Positions 1-8,289 of a DNA stretch of 50,454 nucleotides are shown here, piece by piece. The notes under the pieces are model-generated. The model did not search any database, was not told the DNA's origin, and saw only the letters and a program-made list of their open reading frames with translations. Numbering within the stretch: the first letter of the stretch is position 1; every line of letters starts with the position of its first letter. The position numbers and the translations under genes are program-made. The DNA is from an uncultured Clostridia bacterium (GTDB lineage: Bacteria > Bacillota > Clostridia > Oscillospirales > Ruminococcaceae), in NCBI GenBank assembly GCA_947629785.1, contig CANRFB010000013.1:1-50454 (forward strand), given 5' to 3'.

Positions 1-92
1 TGTAGGCAATACAAAATAATAAATAATTTCCCTGAATGATTTTTGTTAATATTTACAACACAAAAATGTAAAAAGATATTCCCACGATTTCC

Positions 93-121
93 TTGACCTT
101 GACCGAAAGTTGTGGTAAAAT
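93..121 (+). promoter_or_regulatory. Sigma-70 type promoter of the acyl operon
   Basis: TTGACC at 93-98 and TAAAAT at 116-121 are separated by 17 bases, giving a predicted start near 127. Operator 1 (133-149) begins just after this start, so a bound repressor would block initiation or early elongation. The leader to the first gene would be about 175 bases. A second TATAAT at 128-133 has no well-spaced -35 element. Confidence 0.6.
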
Positions 122-132
122 TATTAATATAA

Positions 133-149
133 TTCGACCGGCGGTCGAA
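133..149. promoter_or_regulatory. Palindromic operator 1 (TTCGACC-GGC-GGTCGAA)
   Basis: The two 7-base arms are perfectly complementary around a 3-base centre. The site recurs as operator 2 at 229-245. A dyad with GACC/GGTC cores of this size is typical of TetR/AcrR-family dimer sites. No such regulator lies inside the window, so the family assignment is inferred. Confidence 0.65.
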
Positions 150-228
150 AATCAAAAACGCGCAATTCTGCGAAATATTAATTATGAATCAGGACCTGCC
201 ACATTGTGGCTTTATTTTTAAAACAAAA

Positions 229-245
229 TTCGACTATCGGTCGAA
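229..245. promoter_or_regulatory. Palindromic operator 2 (TTCGACT-ATC-GGTCGAA)
   Basis: It has the same 17-bp length and the same outer TTCGAC/GTCGAA arms as operator 1, with a changed centre. The two sites lie 96 bp apart, both in the untranslated leader of the acyl operon. Such a pair could support DNA looping or a roadblock. The Shine-Dalgarno sequence GAGGTG at 293-298 follows before the first start codon. Confidence 0.6.
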
Positions 246-303
246 TTTTGTATGCAGGCATTAAGCATTACGAATTACGCATTAATATATTTGAGGTGAT
301 ATT

Positions 304-1263
304 ATGAAACCTATTATTGCAGCCGCGGGAGTTGCGGCAGCGGCAGGAACGGTCGGCGCATTTGCGGCGGCGTACACGCTTTTTAATCGGGTCATTCCCA
401 GACAGACCGAGCTTCGGGTGGACATCGGCGAAATGGCTGACCTCGACCAATGGGAAGAATATAAGAAAATTATCCACCCCAACAAGGAATGGCTTGCCGC
501 AAGGCAGATGGAGCATATTACCATACAGGCGCGGGACAAGATAACCCTCCACGGCGACTATATCCCCGCGGATGATCCCACCGATACTATTGTAATTGCT
601 TTCCACGGGTATACCGGCAGCGGAATGTCCGACTGCGCGTCTATTGCGGCGTTCTTTCTGAAAAAAGGCTTTGACTGCCTTGTGGTGGACAACCGCGCTC
701 ACGGCAAAAGCGAGGGCGACTATGTGGGATTCGGCATTCTTGACAGATACGACTGCCTTGCATGGGTAAGATACGTCTGCGAACGTTTCGGCAGCGGCAA
801 AAAAATCGTTCTGTACGGCGTTTCCATGGGGGCTTCAACGGTGGTAATGGCTTCGGGATTTTTACAGCTGCCCGAAAACGTCAAGGCGATAATTTCCGAC
901 TGCGCGTTCACTTCCCCCTATGACGTGTTTGCACACATTCTCAAAAGGGACTACCACCTGCCGCCTTTCCCCGTAATGAACATAAACAACGAACTTTGCA
1001 GACGGAAAGCGGGTTACGGCTTTGACGATTATTCCACGCTTACCGCAGTAAAGACCACGACCCGCCCCATTCTTTTCATTCACGGCGAAAATGATAATTT
1101 CGTGCCTACATGGATGAGCGAAAAGAATTACGAAAACTGCGCTTCCCCCAAGGAACTGCTTATAGTTCCAAATGCGGGACACGCTGCAAGCTATTATGAA
1201 AATGTTCCTCTTTACGAAAAAACAGTGTCGGATTTCCTCGGAAAATACCTGAATGAACAATGA
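304..1263 (+). CDS. Alpha/beta hydrolase with N-terminal membrane anchor
   Basis: This 319-aa alpha/beta-hydrolase fold protein has an Ala/Gly-rich hydrophobic segment at residues 5-25 that looks like a signal anchor, so the catalytic domain probably sits outside the membrane. It shows an oxyanion motif HGYTGSG (101-107), nucleophile elbow GVSMG with Ser174, a likely acid Asp264 in GENDNF, and His293. GAGGTG lies five bases before the ATG. It opens an operon with a condensation-like protein, an acyl carrier protein and an acyl ligase. A role as thioesterase, acyl hydrolase or transferase on the product is inferred; the family also contains peptidases and lipases, so the substrate is open. Confidence 0.85.
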   Translation: MKPIIAAAGVAAAAGTVGAFAAAYTLFNRVIPRQTELRVDIGEMADLDQWEEYKKIIHPNKEWLAARQMEHITIQARDKITLHGDYIPADDPTDTIVIAFHGYTGSGMSDCASIAAFFLKKGFDCLVVDNRAHGKSEGDYVGFGILDRYDCLAWVRYVCERFGSGKKIVLYGVSMGASTVVMASGFLQLPENVKAIISDCAFTSPYDVFAHILKRDYHLPPFPVMNINNELCRRKAGYGFDDYSTLTAVKTTTRPILFIHGENDNFVPTWMSEKNYENCASPKELLIVPNAGHAASYYENVPLYEKTVSDFLGKYLNEQ

Positions 1264-1279
1264 AAAGGGGTTTCTTGAT

Positions 1280-2689
1280 ATGAAAGAATTTAACATCAAC
1301 GGCGCGGTAATGCAGTGCTATCCGCTTACTGCCGCACAAAGGCTTCACAATTACACTATAAAATACGCGCCCCATCAGGTGCTTTGCATAGGAACGGGAT
1401 TCTACGTCAGGCAGGACGTGGATTTCTCCTTGCTGAAAGAGGCAATTTACGAATCATATAAGCGGTTCGATTCCATGCGCCTGCGTTTCGTTCAGGACAC
1501 TGACGGAACGATCTACCAGTATGTATGCCCCTTTGAGGAGCGGGAAATTCCGTTCTATGATTTTTCATCATGGAATGAAGATGACGCCCACAACGAAATG
1601 AAGAAATGGACTGCCGTTCCCTTTGAGCGGTTCAATTCCCCCATGAATAATGTTGTTATGATAAAGCTCCCCGACGGCTTCAACGGCGTTTATCTGAAAG
1701 TTGACCACATGACCATGGATTCAAGTTCCATAATCGCCTTTGACAGCGACGTTCTGGAAATATACTGCGCTAAAAAATACGGCACGCCCATGCCGAAATA
1801 TTCGCCGCTGCCCTATCTGGACGCGGTGAAGAAAGACCTCGAATATGAAGCGGGTTCTCCCGCAAAACAGCGCGACGCGGAATTCTGGGCGGAGGAACTT
1901 GCCAAAAAAGAGCCCATGTACACCGACTTCACGGGAATGGGACGGCTTCTCACCATGCGCCGCGAACTCAACAAGCCCCGCCTGAAAAGCTGCATGGTAG
2001 TTTCCCGCGACCCACGGGCGGATATTTCCGTTTATTCCCTTGAGAAAGAGCCCTCCGAAAGGCTTATGCAGTTCTGCGCGGAAAACAACGTTCCCATGGC
2101 GACTCTGCTGCTTATGGGACTGCGCACCGTGCTTTCAAAATTCAACGACGACGAGAAAGACGTTTCCATAAAAACCTGTATCGCTCGCCGCGGAACACTT
2201 CTTGAAAAGCGTTCGGGCGGAACGAGAATACACTTCTTCCCGCTGCGGACAATTATCCCGCCGAAAACGAAATTCATTGACGCGCTGCATATCATCCAAG
2301 GTGAGCAGAATAAGATTTTCCGCCATGCAAATTACGACCCCATCGCCCTCACAATGGAGCGGGGAAAGCGTTATAAACTCACTCCCGGCGCAAGTTATGA
2401 AAGCATGAGCCTTACCTATCAGCCCCTTACCATCAGACAGCGCGATGCGGAACTTCCCGATGTGGAATATAAGTCTTTCTGGTACTCAAACGGTGTTGCG
2501 GGACAGCCGCTGTATCTGACAGTTATGCACCGCACCACGGACAACGGACTGAATTTCAATTTTGAATACCGCAAGGACGTTGTTACCGAGTCGGAAATGG
2601 AATACCTTTACTATTACCTCTGCCGCGTGCTGTTCAGGGGAATTGAGGACAAGGACCGCACCGTCGGCGAAATTCTTGAAATGATATAA
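1280..2689 (+). CDS. Free-standing condensation/acyltransferase-like protein
   Basis: This 469-aa protein resembles the NRPS condensation and alcohol O-acetyltransferase/wax-synthase superfamily. The active-site region reads VDHMTMDSSS with His143-xxx-Asp147; the usual HHxxxDG has Asp instead of the first His and Ser instead of Gly. The second half carries lobe-like segments typical of the fold. I chose the ATG at 1280 because AAAAGGGG precedes it by nine bases; an in-frame ATG at 1253 overlaps the hydrolase gene and has no such site. With the next two genes it forms a minimal ligase, carrier and condensation set, so it probably joins a carrier-bound acyl group to an amine or alcohol. The acceptor is unknown. 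Confidence 0.75.
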   Translation: MKEFNINGAVMQCYPLTAAQRLHNYTIKYAPHQVLCIGTGFYVRQDVDFSLLKEAIYESYKRFDSMRLRFVQDTDGTIYQYVCPFEEREIPFYDFSSWNEDDAHNEMKKWTAVPFERFNSPMNNVVMIKLPDGFNGVYLKVDHMTMDSSSIIAFDSDVLEIYCAKKYGTPMPKYSPLPYLDAVKKDLEYEAGSPAKQRDAEFWAEELAKKEPMYTDFTGMGRLLTMRRELNKPRLKSCMVVSRDPRADISVYSLEKEPSERLMQFCAENNVPMATLLLMGLRTVLSKFNDDEKDVSIKTCIARRGTLLEKRSGGTRIHFFPLRTIIPPKTKFIDALHIIQGEQNKIFRHANYDPIALTMERGKRYKLTPGASYESMSLTYQPLTIRQRDAELPDVEYKSFWYSNGVAGQPLYLTVMHRTTDNGLNFNFEYRKDVVTESEMEYLYYYLCRVLFRGIEDKDRTVGEILEMI

Positions 2690-2702
2690 AAGGAGAATTA
2701 CT

Positions 2703-2930
2703 ATGTTTGAGAAATTAAAAGAGATCATCTGCAATTATGTTGAAGTTGACCCCGCGGACATCAAGCCCGAATCAAGATTCATTGACGACCTCGGCTTCAA
2801 TTCCTATGATTTTATGAGCCTTCTGGGGGAACTGGAAGAGACTTTTGACATTCAGGTGGACGAGCAGGAAGTTATGAAGCTTCACACCGTGGAGGACGCT
2901 GTAAATTACCTTGAAACGCTGAAGAAATAA
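2703..2930 (+). CDS. Acyl/peptidyl carrier protein
   Basis: This is a 75-aa acidic four-helix carrier protein of normal family length. The motif DDLGFNSYDF places the phosphopantetheine serine at Ser34 (usual form G-x-D-S-L; here Asn replaces Asp). AAAGGAGAA precedes the ATG, and the gene starts 13 bases after the condensation gene. The AMP ligase follows within 25 bases. It most likely carries the acyl chain activated by that ligase. No phosphopantetheinyl transferase lies in this window, so activation must use one encoded elsewhere. Confidence 0.9.
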   Translation: MFEKLKEIICNYVEVDPADIKPESRFIDDLGFNSYDFMSLLGELEETFDIQVDEQEVMKLHTVEDAVNYLETLKK

Positions 2931-2951
2931 TTCATGACGGGAGGAAAAACA

Positions 2952-4505
2952 ATGGACAAGAATTCTGTAAAAACCCTTGCGGATCTGGTCTGCGCGTCCG
3001 CTGCCGAATACGGCGGAAAGACGTTCATAAAAGAAAAAGACGGCAAGGAAATCAACGAAACATCTTTTGAAAATTTCAAAGAAAACTGCCTGAAAGTTTC
3101 AGCGTTCCTGAACGGCATTTCGGGCGGCGAAAAGCTGCACGCGGCTGTTATCGGCGGAACGAGTTCAATGTATCTGGAAAGCTATTTCGGCACGGTGATG
3201 AGCGGGAATGTTATTGTTCCCCTTGACGCGCAGCTTGCCTGTGAGGACATCTGCGAGCTTATGAACCGAGCGGACGTAACGGTATTTTTCTTTGATGTGC
3301 GTTACGCGCCCATGCTTCCCGCCGTAAAAAACACCTGTCCGCAGATAAAAACATACGTTGCTTTCAAGGACGCCGAGGGCGCGGACACTTCAATAACAAA
3401 GATAATTTCGGAGTATTCCCCTGCCGTTCCCGCAAAAATAAATTCTGCCGACCTTGCGGCGATAGACTACACTTCGGGGACTACCGGCAAGGCGAAAGGC
3501 GTAATGCTTTCCCATGGGAATCTTATTGACAACGCCATGTGTCAGGACGGGGAAAGTTCCCCCGAGGACACGCTTCTCACCGTTCTGCCTGTTCACCACA
3601 TATATTGTTTCACCTGCGACATACTGCTTTCCATAAGATACGGGGCGACGCTTTGCATAAATGATTCCATGATGAGAATTGCCCAGAATCTGAAACTTTT
3701 TCAGCCCACAATTATCCTGCTTGTGCCGATGATAATCGAGACACTTTACAAGCAGATAATGGCGGCTGCTTCCGCAAAACCCGATATTCCGCCCGCTGTA
3801 ATAGCGCAGTCGGTTTTCGGCGGACGTCTGAAAGGCATATACAGCGGCGGAGCGTATCTCGATCCCGACCTTATTTCGGGGTATAAAGAACTGGGAATAC
3901 CCATAGCGCAGGGCTACGGCATGACCGAATGTTCCCCCAGAATTTCCACCGCAAGTTTTGAGGACAAAAACGCGGGCGGAAGTGTGGGAACCATAGTAAA
4001 CGGCTGCGAAGTGCGCATTGAGGACGGGGAAATAGTTGTAAAAAGCCCGTCCGTAATGCAGGGATATTACAAAGACGCCGCAGCAACAGCGGAAGTTCTC
4101 ACTGCGGACGGCTGGCTGCACACGGGCGATCTGGGATTTGTAGACGAAACCAATCATGTTCACATCACGGGACGGAAGAAGAATCTTATCATTCTCAGCA
4201 ACGGCGAGAATGTTTCCCCCGAGGAGATAGAAAACAAGTTTTCGGGCGTTGCGGCTGTTCTTGAAGTGCTTGTTTATGCCGAGGACGGAGTTATCACCGC
4301 GGAAGTATTCCCCGACAAGGACGTTTGCGGCGGAATGACCGAAGAGGAGACTGCAAAGCTGATTTACGGCGAAGTGCAGAAGATAAACAAGACGCTTACG
4401 TCCTCAAAGACTATACACAGGCTTCGCATACGCGATGCAGAATTTGAGAAAACCACTTCCAAAAAGATAAAACGGCAGCAATCTACGCAGGGAAAACAAG
4501 TCTGA
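2952..4505 (+). CDS. AMP-forming acyl-CoA/acyl-ACP ligase
   Basis: This 517-aa ANL-superfamily enzyme (acyl-CoA synthetase, NRPS adenylation, luciferase) shows the P-loop motif YTSGTTGKAKG at residues 173-183, a YGMTE-type motif, the GDLG signature, and a C-terminal subdomain with GRKKNLIILSNGENV and a late catalytic Lys within TTSKKIKR. It should activate a carboxylic acid with ATP and load the carrier protein encoded upstream. GGGAGGA sits about seven bases before the ATG at 2952, so I prefer this over the ATG at 2934. It ends the operon; a repeat and a hairpin terminator follow. Confidence 0.85.
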   Translation: MDKNSVKTLADLVCASAAEYGGKTFIKEKDGKEINETSFENFKENCLKVSAFLNGISGGEKLHAAVIGGTSSMYLESYFGTVMSGNVIVPLDAQLACEDICELMNRADVTVFFFDVRYAPMLPAVKNTCPQIKTYVAFKDAEGADTSITKIISEYSPAVPAKINSADLAAIDYTSGTTGKAKGVMLSHGNLIDNAMCQDGESSPEDTLLTVLPVHHIYCFTCDILLSIRYGATLCINDSMMRIAQNLKLFQPTIILLVPMIIETLYKQIMAAASAKPDIPPAVIAQSVFGGRLKGIYSGGAYLDPDLISGYKELGIPIAQGYGMTECSPRISTASFEDKNAGGSVGTIVNGCEVRIEDGEIVVKSPSVMQGYYKDAAATAEVLTADGWLHTGDLGFVDETNHVHITGRKKNLIILSNGENVSPEEIENKFSGVAAVLEVLVYAEDGVITAEVFPDKDVCGGMTEEETAKLIYGEVQKINKTLTSSKTIHRLRIRDAEFEKTTSKKIKRQQSTQGKQV

Positions 4506-4552
4506 GCAGGCGCATCCTGCCAGAGTTGAGAGTTGAGAGTTAAGAGTTGAGA

Positions 4553-4635
4553 GCAGGCTGAGCCTGCACCCTTTCAGGTTTTATTTTAATTGAAACCGTA
4601 TGTGCCTGCCGTGAGGTTAAGTAAAGCACAATCTA
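4553..4635 (-). repeat. Interspersed intergenic repeat, copy g
   Basis: Reverse-orientation copy of the repeat family seen at least eleven times here. Its GCAGGC-TGA-GCCTGC dyad is at 4553-4567, and the TGAGG/TTAAGTAAAG end lies near 4635. Tandem GAGTTGA/GAGTTAA heptads occupy 4522-4552 next to the dyad. Another small dyad, GCAGG-CGCAT-CCTGC, lies at 4506-4520, right after the ligase stop codon. Confidence 0.8.
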
Positions 4636-4636
4636 C

Positions 4637-4673
4637 AAAAATTCCCCGCCTGTATGGACGGGGATTTTGTTTT
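4637..4673. terminator. Bidirectional intrinsic terminator
   Basis: AAAATTCCCCG pairs with CGGGGATTTT around a 10-base loop, followed by GTTTT on the plus strand. It would end the acyl operon and, on the other strand, serve the antitoxin gene whose stop codon it touches. Confidence 0.75.
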
Positions 4674-4923
4674 AAGCATTAAGTGCCTCCATAAGTTCGT
4701 CAATATTGTCAAACGGACCGTATAACTCACCGTTTTCCGCAGCAGACATTGCTGACAATGTTGCTGCGTTCGGTATCTCTGCGGCAGGTTCAAAGGGCAG
4801 ACCGTTGCAAAGCAGCGCTTTCCTATAAAACATATCCGTTGCCGTGTTTATATCCAATCCGATCTCCGCAAACAGTTCTGTAACTTTTGTTTCAAGTTCC
4901 GGTTCAATTGAAATATTTATCAT
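4672..4923 (-). CDS. Orphan RelB/DinJ-family antitoxin
   Basis: This 83-aa protein matches the RelB/DinJ antitoxin family. It has a ribbon-helix-helix start (MINISIEPELE) and the characteristic segment GLDINTATDMFYRKALLCNG followed by LPFE. Such proteins bind DNA and neutralise a RelE/YafQ mRNA interferase encoded directly downstream. Here nothing downstream codes for a toxin: the next sequence is a terminator and an intergenic repeat. The start has a GAAAGGAAA ribosome site, and a consensus-like promoter lies at 4967-4995. The gene is either a solitary regulator or antitoxin, or what is left of a module. Confidence 0.8.
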   Translation of the reverse strand: MINISIEPELETKVTELFAEIGLDINTATDMFYRKALLCNGLPFEPAAEIPNAATLSAMSAAENGELYGPFDNIDELMEALNA

Positions 4924-4966
4924 AGTAATTATTTCCTTTCATTTAAATTGCTGTTGTACTTATTAT

Positions 4967-4995
4967 ATTATACCACGAATAAATGAAAATTGCAA
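4967..4995 (-). promoter_or_regulatory. Promoter of the RelB/DinJ gene (TTGCAA-N17-TATAAT)
   Basis: On the minus strand TTGCAA (4995-4990) and TATAAT (4972-4967) are separated by 17 bases. Repeat copy a begins six bases upstream. The same hexamer pair and spacing occur at three other promoters that abut repeats, and at the araC promoter. Confidence 0.7.
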
Positions 4996-5000
4996 TAAAT

Positions 5001-5084
5001 GCAGATTGTGTTTCAGGTCATGCACGGTATACGTTAAGTTAGAAATCACAAAATAAAGCCTGACTGGGTCAAGGCTCAGCCTTG
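5001..5084 (+). repeat. Interspersed intergenic repeat, copy a
   Basis: Forward copy from GCAGATTG to the dyad CAAGGC-TCA-GCCTTG (5070-5084). The dyad end overlaps the last codons of the CNNM gene, giving that protein its C-terminal Lys-Ala-Glu-Pro and stop codon. Confidence 0.8.
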
Positions 5085-6322
5085 TCAGCCTTGTATTTGA
5101 TCCCCACTTTTGAAACCGACTGTTCGTCCGCTTCAAGCACGCTGACGGTGAATATCCCGCTTTCAATAACTGCCCCCGCTTGGGGAATACAGCCGAAAAG
5201 TTCCATTACCCAACCGCCTACGGTGTTGCTTTCCGTCTCGATAAGATCGGCGGGAAGCTCCATCTCTTCCAGCATATCGGAAATGCTGATGTCCGCGCGG
5301 ACGTCATAGGTGTTTTCCGCGACTTTTACCACGTTGTGGATAACTTCGTCATTTTCGTCGTAAATTTCGCCTACAAGTTCCTCGATAATATCTTCCATGG
5401 TGACGATGCCGCTGGTGCCGCCGTATTGGTCTTTTACGATAGCCATGTGAATTTTCGTGCGCTGCATTTCGTAAAGCACTTCGGAAATAAGCTTCATTTC
5501 CGAAACATACAGCGCTTTCTGAATAATTCCCTCAATGCTGACGGGCTTTCCCTCCGATTCGAGGAGCAGCGCGAAAAAGTCCTTTTCGTTTATAAGCCCG
5601 ATAATGTTGTCAATGGAATCTTCATAAACGGGCAGTCGGGTGTATCTGTCGCGGATAAATATTTCCTTTATCTTTTCAATGTCCTCGTTCCGCTCTACGG
5701 CTACGACCTTTACACGGGGGACAAGTATCTGCTCAATGATTATTTCGTCAAATTCAAGTGCGGAACGTACCAGATCGCTTTCCTGTTCTTCAAGAACGCC
5801 CTGATCCTCAATTTCTTCTATGATGTATTTCAGCTCGTCCTCGGTGAAATTGGGGGAATCGTCGGATTTTACGGCTTTAAGCATACCTTTCTGAATAAGC
5901 GAGAAAATCGCCGAGATCGGCGTTAAGATCCACATTATCGCGCTAAGGGGCGCAGAGAATGCAAGAGCGCACCTGTCGGCGTTCTGCTTTGCGAAAGTCT
6001 TGGGCATGATCTCCCCGAAAATAAGCACAAGTATGGTCATTACCACCGTGGAAACAGCCACCCCCGCCGCGCCGAACAGATTTACAAAAAACACCGTGCC
6101 AAGAGACGAGGACAGGATATTCACAATATTGTTCCCGATGAGAATAGTCGTCAGAGTTTTGTCGAAATTTTCCGCAATTTGCAGAGCGCGGGCGGCTTTT
6201 TTATTGCCGTTTGAAGCTTCATGCTTGAGACGTATTTTATTTACCGACGAGAACGCCGTTTCCATGGACGAAAACACCGCCGACATCGCTATTAAAACAA
6301 TAAGCGCTATTATATAACCCAT
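5069..6322 (-). CDS. CNNM/CorC-family membrane protein with CBS domains (hemolysin C-like)
   Basis: From the chosen start this is a 417-aa protein. An N-terminal DUF21/CNNM region has several membrane segments and the SSMETAFSS motif near its start. A tandem CBS pair follows in the middle (IKEIFIRDRYTRLPVYEDS and later GTSGIVTMEDIIEELVGEI), then a C-terminal CorC_HlyC domain. Family members act in divalent-cation (Mg2+) efflux or homeostasis. The start at 6322 (MGYIIAL) follows AAAGGCAAGG; the open frame extends 24 codons further but without a good site. The last residues (KAEP) are encoded by repeat copy a, which suggests the repeat altered the original 3' end. Confidence 0.9.
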   Translation of the reverse strand: MGYIIALIVLIAMSAVFSSMETAFSSVNKIRLKHEASNGNKKAARALQIAENFDKTLTTILIGNNIVNILSSSLGTVFFVNLFGAAGVAVSTVVMTILVLIFGEIMPKTFAKQNADRCALAFSAPLSAIMWILTPISAIFSLIQKGMLKAVKSDDSPNFTEDELKYIIEEIEDQGVLEEQESDLVRSALEFDEIIIEQILVPRVKVVAVERNEDIEKIKEIFIRDRYTRLPVYEDSIDNIIGLINEKDFFALLLESEGKPVSIEGIIQKALYVSEMKLISEVLYEMQRTKIHMAIVKDQYGGTSGIVTMEDIIEELVGEIYDENDEVIHNVVKVAENTYDVRADISISDMLEEMELPADLIETESNTVGGWVMELFGCIPQAGAVIESGIFTVSVLEADEQSVSKVGIKYKADKAEP

Positions 6323-6421
6323 ATGACCTTGCCTTTCATTTCGTTTTATAGTGTTATGATTTAATATGATAACACAAAACGGAAGATTTTGCAAGGGTTT
6401 TTTCCGATTTTGTCAGTATTG

Positions 6422-6455
6422 AAAAAATTCCCCTCGCTCTGCGGCAAGGGGAATT
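6422..6455 (-). terminator. Intrinsic terminator of the GH16 gene
   Basis: On the minus strand AATTCCCCT and AGGGGAATT flank a 12-base loop and are followed by a T-run. The structure begins five bases after the GH16 stop codon. Confidence 0.8.
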
Positions 6456-6459
6456 CTGC

Positions 6460-7218
6460 TTATTCTTCAAATTCGCTGTATGAAACCCATTCATATTCCG
6501 CGGTAAGGGGAAGATTTGTGTCGTCAAATGCGTTCAGCCAACTGTCAACGCCTGTTCCGCACCATGCGTTCATCATTATCTTTCCGGGCGTGGACGGGAT
6601 ATTTTCCGTGGCGGTGTAAGCTTCCGCGCCGTCAACATACCAGACTATCTTGTCGGCATACCATTCAAAAGCGTATGTGTGGAATCCCTCCGACGCGTCA
6701 AATCCCAGATCGTACAGATACTCGTGATTTCCCACACCGTTTGTGAAATAGTTGAACTGCACTTTTGTGGTGTCCTTGCCGAGAATTTCCACGTCGATCT
6801 CGTCCCACGGGTTATTGTCGGAAGGTCCCGTGTAGGTAAAGAACGAGGAAACAACGCCGTCGTTCCTGATGGCTTTCATGGAAACTTCATACCGCCCGTA
6901 GCTGTAGAAATTCTTTGAGCGGTATTCCGCGCCGGAATAGGGTATGCCTGACGTTATATCCGTGTCCTTGTCGATCTTTAACTGCATATGATCGTTTTCA
7001 AATGTGCAGTTTGCAGCCCGCCATGTGACATTGAACATACTTCCGTTTGTCCAGCCGTCGGAAATTTCAAACCATTCGGGTCCGCCGTCTTTAAGTTCCG
7101 CCCTGAAAGTTCCCTCGCCTGTTCCTGTGGTTCCCGAAGCGTTTCCGCCCTGACAGGAACAGAATATCATCATGCAGGAAACCGCCGCGGCAATTGTTTT
7201 CAAAAATACGTTTTTCAT
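6460..7218 (-). CDS. GH16-family beta-glucanase, probable lipoprotein (lichenase-like)
   Basis: This 252-aa protein starts at an ATG preceded by GGAGGAGAG (7218). A hydrophobic signal segment (5-20) ends in FCSC-Q, so Cys22 is a plausible lipidation site although the lipobox is imperfect. The mature part is a single GH16 jelly-roll domain of normal size with the retaining catalytic motif [10 protein letters not shown]: nucleophile Glu140, Asp142, acid/base Glu144. The spacing matches lichenases and endo-1,3(4)-beta-glucanases. It likely cuts mixed-linkage or beta-1,3-glucan at the cell surface. It lies downstream of an AraC regulator in the same direction, with its own promoter and operator between them. 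Confidence 0.9.
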   Translation of the reverse strand: MKNVFLKTIAAAVSCMMIFCSCQGGNASGTTGTGEGTFRAELKDGGPEWFEISDGWTNGSMFNVTWRAANCTFENDHMQLKIDKDTDITSGIPYSGAEYRSKNFYSYGRYEVSMKAIRNDGVVSSFFTYTGPSDNNPWDEIDVEILGKDTTKVQFNYFTNGVGNHEYLYDLGFDASEGFHTYAFEWYADKIVWYVDGAEAYTATENIPSTPGKIMMNAWCGTGVDSWLNAFDDTNLPLTAEYEWVSYSEFEE

Positions 7219-7236
7219 ATGCTCTCCTCCAAAGTT

Positions 7237-7255
7237 TTTCATTAATGAAATTATA
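7237..7255 (-). promoter_or_regulatory. GH16 -10 element overlapping a palindromic operator
   Basis: TATAAT (7255-7250, minus) has no good -35 at 17 bases. TTTCATT-AATGAAA at 7237-7250 is a perfect 14-bp palindrome that touches the -10 element and covers the expected start of transcription. A weak -35 with an adjoining dyad suggests regulated expression; the binding protein is unknown. Confidence 0.5.
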
Positions 7256-7299
7256 CCACGGTTTCCCAAAAAGTAAATACAATTTTTTTGACATTTATA

Positions 7300-8055
7300 T
7301 TACGATTTTGATTTATTGTTTCCCCAGTTGGAGCGGTAGTATTTTTTGCGGAATTCGCCGGGGGTCATGCCCGTATACTTCTTAAAAGTGCTGATAAAGT
7401 GGCTGTGGGTGGTGAATGCAAGGTAATTCCCTATATCAAGGGCGGAATAGTCGGAATATTTCAGCATATTCTGTGCGGTCTCGATGCGTTTCACGGCAAT
7501 ATATGTGCTGATGGTTACCCCCACTTCCTTGTGGAAAAGCCTTGACAGGTACGCGGAACTGAGATCGACCGTTTCCGCAATATCCTCTATGGAGATCTGC
7601 GAATGCAGATTATCGTAAATATAGTCCATAGTCATTATAACGGGCTTGGAATAGATATTCCCGCGGGTAACGCATTTCATCTGTTTTGTGTAGTCCATGA
7701 CCGCTTCATAATGCAGTTTGTGAATTTCCTCGGCGGTGCCGCATTTATCCGCTTTTAATATGTAAAGGTCGCTGAGTGTGTAGGCGGTCTCCATTTCCAT
7801 GCCGCCCTCCACGCAGAACCTTGTCAGCATGGCGATAGTAATTACGAAATGATATTTCAGATTCCGCAGCGGGTCCTCCGAAAGCGTTCCCGAACCGCTT
7901 CCGCCAAGCGGCGTCATGTGCTTTCTGACCGATTCCTCATCGCCCGACTTAACGCAGTCGTAGAACTCGAATTCCTGCTCAAAAGGCGAATGTTTAAAGG
8001 AATACTCCCTGTTCATAAACGCCCTGTATGTAAGCGCCTTGCCCGATTCAGCCAT
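7300..8055 (-). CDS. AraC-family transcriptional regulator
   Basis: This 251-aa protein has a C-terminal double helix-turn-helix of the AraC/XylS family: SIEDIAETVDLSSAYLSRLF followed by the signature HSHFISTFKKYTGMTPGEFR near the end. The N-terminal part (1-140) is an all-alpha-looking sensor that I do not recognise; it is not an obvious cupin. It lies between the GH16 gene (same strand) and a divergent sugar-binding lipoprotein gene, so control of glucan-derived sugar use is the natural inference. GGGGGGTG precedes the ATG. Its long leader contains a full repeat copy (8148-8232). Confidence 0.88.
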   Translation of the reverse strand: MAESGKALTYRAFMNREYSFKHSPFEQEFEFYDCVKSGDEESVRKHMTPLGGSGSGTLSEDPLRNLKYHFVITIAMLTRFCVEGGMEMETAYTLSDLYILKADKCGTAEEIHKLHYEAVMDYTKQMKCVTRGNIYSKPVIMTMDYIYDNLHSQISIEDIAETVDLSSAYLSRLFHKEVGVTISTYIAVKRIETAQNMLKYSDYSALDIGNYLAFTTHSHFISTFKKYTGMTPGEFRKKYYRSNWGNNKSKS

Positions 8056-8078
8056 AAACCAACACCCCCCTTTTTTAG

Positions 8079-8259
8079 AGTTAAGAGTTGAGAGTTAAGA
8101 GTTGAGTTGTTGCAGTAACCGCTTATATCTTCGGTTTCAATGTTTTTGTAGATTTAACTTTACTTTATCTCACGGCAGGCATTAAATTAGAAATCACTAA
8201 GTAAAGCCTGAAAGGGTGCAGGCTCAGCCTGCTCTCAACTCTCAACTCTTAACTCTCAA
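8079..8259 (+). repeat. Interspersed intergenic repeat, copy b, with heptad borders
   Basis: The core runs 8148-8232 and ends in GCAGGC-TCA-GCCTGC. It is bordered on the left (8079-8106) by GAGTTAA/GAGTTGA heptads and on the right (8233-8259) by their reverse complement, so the whole unit has inverted heptad borders. It lies in the araC leader. Confidence 0.8.
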
Positions 8260-8289
8260 CACTTATTACAAACTAATATGCTTTAAATT

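Noticed and set aside
5180-5926. Plus-strand open frame of 248 codons opposite the CNNM gene
   Set aside because: Antisense of conserved CBS domains; no independent evidence.
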